Assembly (NCBI GenBank): GCA_037783545.1
Contig: JBBELK010000096.1
Span: 1,798,001 to 1,862,000, forward strand
Reading direction: 5' to 3'
DNA length: 64,000 bases
Origin: Henricia sp. BOLD:AAB3569
Taxonomy: Eukaryota; Echinodermata; Asteroidea; Spinulosida; Echinasteridae
A program made the translations under genes and the position numbers. Numbering within the stretch: position 1 is the stretch's first letter; every line of letters begins with the position of its first letter. This document shows, one piece after another, positions 59,006 to 64,000 of this stretch. The notes below the pieces were generated by a model that saw nothing but the letters and a program-made list of their open reading frames with translations, made no database searches and was not told where the DNA came from.

Positions 59006-60185
59006 GTGGCTGTCTGTACACTCCTCTTTGGTGTACTCCTGACTCGTGCGCATGCTCAGTCCTTCGGACTGTCGTTGACACGGCCCAGTTTGGGACGGGA
59101 ATTTGGTCAAAGTGTGGTCCAAACGTCGTCAAATTTGGAGGTCGAAAAATTTTCCGACGAACTTCAACTTTTGCATGCTCCAAACACTCTATATTGCGCA
59201 CTTGTCCTAAAAAATTGACAGACTTTCGCCGGGAAATTGCAGAGAATTTTCAGAGTTTAGGGAAAACTGGGTTGGGGCTTCCTGACTGCTCCCGCAAACC
59301 GTGGCTGTCTGTACACTCCTCTTTGGTGTACTCCTGACCCGTGCGCATGCTCAGTCCTTCGGACTGTCGTTGACACGGCCCAGTTTGGGACGGGAATTTG
59401 GTCAAAGTGTGGTCCAAACGTCGGCAAATTTGGAGGTCGAAAAATTTTCCGACGAACTTCAAATTTTGCATGCTCCAAACACTCTATATTGCGCACTTGT
59501 CCTAAAAAATTGACAGACTTTCGCCGGGAAATGGCAGAGAAATTTCAGAGTTTAGGGAAAACTGGGTTGGGGCTTCCTGACTGCTCCCGCAAACCGTGGC
59601 TGTCTGTACACTCCTCTTAGGTGTACTCCTGACTCGTGCGCATGCTCAGTCCTTCGGACTGTCGTTGACACGGCCCAGTTTGGGACGGGAATTTGGTCAA
59701 AGTGTGGTCCAAACGTCGGCAAATTTGGAGGTCGAAAAATTTTCCGACGAACTTCAAATTTTGCATGCTCCAAACACTCTATATTGCGCACTTGTCCTAA
59801 AAAATTGACAGACTTTCGCCGGGAAATGGCAGAGAAATTTCAGAGTTTAGGGAAAACTGGGTTGGGGCTTCCTGACTGCTCCCGCAAACCGTGGCTGTCT
59901 GTACACTCCTCTTTGGTGTACTCCTGACTCGTGCGCATGCTCAGTCCTTCGGACTGTCGTTGACACGGCCCAGTTTGGGACGGGAATTTGGTCAAAGTGT
60001 GGTCCAAACGTCGGCAAATTTGGAGGTCGAAAAATTTTCAGACGAACTTAAAATTTTGCATGCTCCAAACACTCTATATTGCGCAATTGTCCTAAAAAAT
60101 TGACAGACTTTCGCCGGGAAATGGCAGACAAATTTCAGAGTTTAGGGAAAACTGGGTTGGGGCTTCCTGACTGCTCCCGCAAACC
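59006..60185 (+). repeat. 1180-bp (four-monomer) higher-order repeat, copy 2
   Basis: This is the tandem copy of 57826-59005. The last monomer type (TTTTCAGACGAAC, GCGCAATTGTCC) appears a third time at 60481, so a smaller two-monomer duplication followed. Confidence 0.85.
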
Positions 60186-61069
60186 GTGGCTGTCTGTACA
60201 CTCCTCTTTGGTGTACTCCTGACTCGTGCGCATGCTCAGTCCTTCGGACTGTCGTTGACACGGCCCAGTTTGGGACGGGAATTTAGTCAAAGTGTGGTCC
60301 AAACGTCGGCAAATTTGGAGGTCGAAAAATTTTCCGACGAACTTCAAATTTTGCATGCTCCAAACACTCTATATTGCGCACTTGTCCTAAAAAATTGACA
60401 GACTTTCGCCGGGAAATGGCAGAGAAATTTCAGAGTTTAGGGAAAACTGGGTTGGGGCTTCCTGACTGCTCCCGCAAACCGTGGCTGTCTGTACACTCCT
60501 CTTTGGTGTACTCCTGACTCGTGCGCATGCTCAGTCCTTCGGACTGTCGTTGACACGGCCCAGTTTGGGACGGGAATTTGGTCAAAGTGTGGTCCAAACG
60601 TCGGCAAATTTGGAGGTCGAAAAATTTTCAGACGAACTTAAAATTTTGCATGCTCCAAACACTCTATATTGCGCAATTGTCCTAAAAAATTGACAGACTT
60701 TCGCCGGGAAATGGCAGACAAATTTCAGAGTTTAGGGAAAACTGGGTTGGGGCTTCCTGACTGCTCCCGCAAACCGTCGCTGTCTGTACACTCCTCTTTG
60801 ATGTACTCCTGACTCGTGCGCATGCTCAGTCCTTCGGACTGTCGTTGACACGGCCCAGTTTGGGACGGGAATTTAGTCAAAGTGTGGTCCAAACGTCGGC
60901 AAATTTGGAGGTCGAAAAATTTTTCGGCGAACTTCAAATTTTGCATGCTCCAAACACTCTATATTGCGCACTTGTCCTAAAAAATTGACAGACTTTCGCC
61001 GGGAAATGGCAGAGAAATTTCAGAGTTTAGGGAAAACTGGGTTGGGCTTCCTGACTGCTCCCGCAAACC

Positions 61070-61658
61070 GTGGCTGTCTGTACACTCCTCTTTGGTGTAC
61101 TCCTGACTCGTGCGCATGCTCAGTCCTTCGGACTGTCGTTGACACGGCCCAGTTTGGGACGGGAATTCGGTCAAAGTGTGGTCCAAACGTCGGCAAATTT
61201 GGAGGTCGAAAAATTTTCCCACGAACTTCAAATTTTGCATGCTCCAAACACTCTATATTGCGCACTTGTCCTAAAAAATTGACAGACTTTCGGCGGGAAA
61301 TGGCAGAGAAATTTCAGAGTTTAGAGAAAACTGGGTTGTGGCTTCCTGACTGCTCCCGCAAACCGTGGCTGTCTGTACACTCCTCTTCGGTGTACTCCTG
61401 ACCCGTGCGCATGCTCAGTCCTTCGGACTGTTGTTGACACGGCCCAGTTTGGGACGGGAATTTGGTCAAAGTGTGGTCCAAACGTCGGCAAATTTGGAGG
61501 TCGAAAAATTTTCCGACGAACTTCAAATTTTGCATGCTCCAAACACTCTATATTGCGCACTTGTCCTAAAAAATTGACAGACTTTCGCCGGGAAATGGCA
61601 GAGAAATTTTAGAGTTTAGGGAAAACTGGGTTGGGCTTCCTGACTGCTCCTGCAAACC
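61070..61658 (+). repeat. Two-monomer repeat (589 bp), copy 1
   Basis: Two monomers with GGGAATTCGG, TTTTCCCACGAAC, GTTTAGAGAAAACTGG and CTGTTGTTGACACGG. The same pair follows at 61659-62248. Confidence 0.8.
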
Positions 61659-62248
61659 GTGGCTGTCTGTACACTCCTCTTTGGTGTACTCCTGACTCGT
61701 GCGCATGCTCAGTCCTTCGGACTGTCGTTGACACGGCCCAGTTTGGGACGGGAATTCGGTCAAAGTGTGGTCAAAACGTCGGCAAATTTGGAGGTCGAAA
61801 AATTTTCCCACGAACTTCAAATTTTGCATGCTCCAAACACTCTATATTGCGCACTTGTCCTAAAAAATTGATAGACTTTCGGCGGGAAATGGCAGAGAAA
61901 TTTCAGAGTTTAGAGAAAACTGGGTTGTGGCTTCCTGACTGCTCCCGCAAACCGTGGCTGTCTGTACACTCCTCTTTGGTGTACTCCTGACCCGTGCGCA
62001 TGCTCAGTCCTTCGGACTGTTGTTGACACGGCCCAGTTTGGGACGGGAATTTGGTCAAAGTGTGGTCCAAACGTCGGCAAATTTGGAGGTCGAAAAATTT
62101 TCCGACGAACTTCAAATTTTGCATGCTCCAAACACTCTATATTGCGCACTTGTCCTAAAAAATTGACAGACTTTCGGCGGGAAATGGCAGATAAATTTCA
62201 GAGTTTAGGGAAAACTGGGTTGTGGCTTCCTGACTGCTCCCGCAAACC
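61659..62248 (+). repeat. Two-monomer repeat (590 bp), copy 2
   Basis: This is the tandem copy of 61070-61658 with the same private variants. From 62249 the array changes to monomers rich in CACTCCACTTTGG and CGTCGTCAAATT, continuing to the window edge. Confidence 0.8.
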
Positions 62249-64000
62249 GTGGTTGTCTGTACACTCCACTTTGGTGTACTCCTGACCCGTGCGCATGCTC
62301 AGTCCTTCGGACTGTCGTTGACACGGCCCAGTTTGGGACGGGAATTCGGTCAAAGTGTGGTCCAAACGTCGGCAAATTTGGAAGTCGAAAAATTTTCACA
62401 CGAACTTCAAATTTTGCATGCTCCAAACACTCTATATTGCGCACTTGTCCTAAAAAATTGACAGACTTTCGGCGGGAAATGGCAGAGAAATTTCAGAGTT
62501 TAGGGAAAACTGGGTTGTGGCTTCCTGACTGCTCCCGCAAACCGTGGCTGTCTGTACACTCCTCTTTGGTGTACTCCTGACCCGTGCGCATGCTCAGTCC
62601 TTCGGACTGTCGTTGACACGGCCCAGTTTGGGACGGGAATTTTGTCAAAGTGTGGTCCAAACGTCGGCAAATTTGGAGGTCGAAAAATTTTCCGACGAAC
62701 TTCAAATTTTGCATGCTCCAAACACTCTATATTGCGCACTTGTCCTAAAAAATTGACAGACTTTCGGCGGGAAATGGCAGATAAATTTCAGAGTTTAGGG
62801 AAAACTGGGTTGTGGCTTCCTGACTGCTCCCGCAAACCGTGGCTGTCTGTACACTCCACTTTGGTGTACTCCTGACCCGTGCGCATGCTCAGTCCTTCGG
62901 ACTGTCGTTGACACGGCCCAGTTTGGGACGGGAATTTGGTCAAAGTGTGGTCCAAACGTCGTCAAATTAAGAGGTCGAAAAATTTTCCGACGAACTTCAA
63001 ATTTTGCATGCTCCAAACACTCTATATTGCGCACTTGTCCTAAAAAATTGACAGACTTTTGCCGGGAAATGGCAGATAAATTTCAGAGTTTAGGGAAAAC
63101 TGGGTTGGGGCTTCCTGACTGCTCCCGCAAACCGTGGCTGTCTGTACACTCCACTTTGGTGTACTCCTGACCCGTGCGCATGCTCAGTCCTTCGGACTGT
63201 CTTTGACACGGCCCAGTTTGGGACGGGAATTTGGTCAAAGTGTGGTCCAAACGTCGTCAAATTTGGAGGTCGAAAAATTTTCCGACCAACTTCAAATTTT
63301 GCATGCTCCAAACACTCTATATTGCGCACTTGTCCTAAAAAATTGACAGACTTTCGCCGGGAAATGGCAGAGAAATTTCAGAGTTTAGGGAAAACTGGGT
63401 TGGGGCTTCCTGACTGCTCCCGCAAACCGTGGCTGTCTGTACACTCCTCTTTGGTGTACTCCTGACCCGTGCGCATGCTCAGTCCTTCGGACTGTCGTTG
63501 ACACGGCCCAGTTTGGGACGGGAATTTGGTCAAAGTGTGGTCCAAACGTCGGCAAATTTAGAGGTCGAAAAATTTTCCGAGGAACTTCAAATTTTGCATG
63601 CTCCAAATACTCTATATTGCGCACTTGTCCTAAAAAATTGACAGACTTTCGGCGGGAAATGGCAGATAAATTTCAGAGTTTAGGGAAAACTGGGTTGTGG
63701 CTTCCTGACTGCTCCCGCAAACCGTGGCTGTCTGTACACTCCACTTTGGTGTACTCCTGACCCGTGCGCATGCTCAGTCCTTCGGACTGTCGTTGACACG
63801 GCCCAGTTTGGGACGGGAATTTGGTCAAAGTGTGGTCCAAACGTCGTCAAATTTGGAGGTCGAAAAATTTTCCGACGAACTTCAAATTTTGCATGCTCCA
63901 AACACTCTATATTGCGCACTTGTCCTAAAAAATTTACAGACTTTCGCCGGGAAATGGCAGAGAAATTTCAGAGTTTAGGGAAAACTGGGTTGGGGCTTCC

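Larger units (their letters stand above)
30135..64000. repeat. Right satellite array, 295-bp monomers
   Basis: About 116 copies of the same monomer in the same orientation as the left array, open at the right window edge. Almost all are 293-297 bp. Exceptions are 264 and 278 bp next to the LINE, 280 bp at 31870, 214 and 226 bp around 36874-37313, and three 154-bp monomers. No 207-bp monomers occur. From about 37.6 kb variants absent in the left array become common: CCTGACCCGTGCG for CCTGACTCGTGCG, CACTCATCTTTGG, CTTTCGGCGGG, GGGTTGTGGCTTCC and TTTTCCCACGAAC. The sequence holds no other genes that I can support. Confidence 0.97.

Noticed and set aside
1-64000. Hundreds of short open frames of 60-170 codons on both strands of the satellite
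   Set aside because: They are the same few translations repeated with the monomer, on both strands and in overlapping frames. They shift frame at each 295-bp boundary and often begin at GTG or other non-ATG codons. The longer ones appear only where 207- or 294-bp monomers happen to be multiples of three.

Overview
The window is almost entirely satellite DNA from a eukaryotic genome, most likely an animal. A tandem array with a basic unit of 295 bp runs from the first base to the last. It is interrupted once, at 25110-30134, by a single non-LTR retrotransposon (LINE) of about 5.0 kb. I see no host protein-coding gene, rRNA, tRNA or CRISPR array. The LINE pairs an ORF1 (RRM-like region plus three CCHC zinc knuckles) with an ORF2 (APE-type endonuclease, reverse transcriptase with an SLDQEKAFDRVDW motif, C-terminal CCHC). 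This resembles the Tx1/L1-like group known from fishes, amphibians, amphioxus and other aquatic animals. The species cannot be named from this sequence.

Left array (1-25109): about 97 monomers, counted by the recurring GTGGCTGTCTG anchor. About 57 are full length (295 bp), 12 are 214 bp and 28 are 207 bp. The two short types are internal deletions (81 and 88 bp) removing almost the same segment, and the 207-bp type nearly always occurs as tandem pairs. The monomers form higher-order repeats. A 16-monomer block of 4.2 kb occurs twice in tandem plus a third, shortened copy. A block at the window start recurs 5010 bp downstream, and a 1218-bp block is tandemly doubled.

LINE (25110-30134): about 95 bp of 5' leader, ORF1 and ORF2 in tandem, and a 211-bp 3' UTR with a perfect 10-bp stem-loop and an AATAAA. 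A 9-bp direct repeat flanks the element and is part of the satellite monomer. ORF1 carries one frame change and ORF2 at least three, so this copy looks dead, although the endonuclease domain reads intact.

Right array (30135-64000): about 116 monomers, nearly all 293-297 bp. It lacks the 207-bp class and holds only one 214-bp monomer. Next to the LINE (30135-30982) the monomers are scrambled. From there to about 37.6 kb they carry private variants in a five-monomer repeat of about 1.48 kb. From 37.6 kb onward a different variant set appears, with nested duplications at offsets of 1475, 1628, 5755, 2948, 1180 and 589 bp. The LINE therefore lies at the boundary between two differently organised satellite domains.

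The many short open frames on both strands of the satellite follow from a homogenised repeat whose length is not a multiple of three. I do not call them genes. Higher-order comparisons were made by eye from monomer spacing and shared private variants, and they assume the assembly of this repeat is correct.
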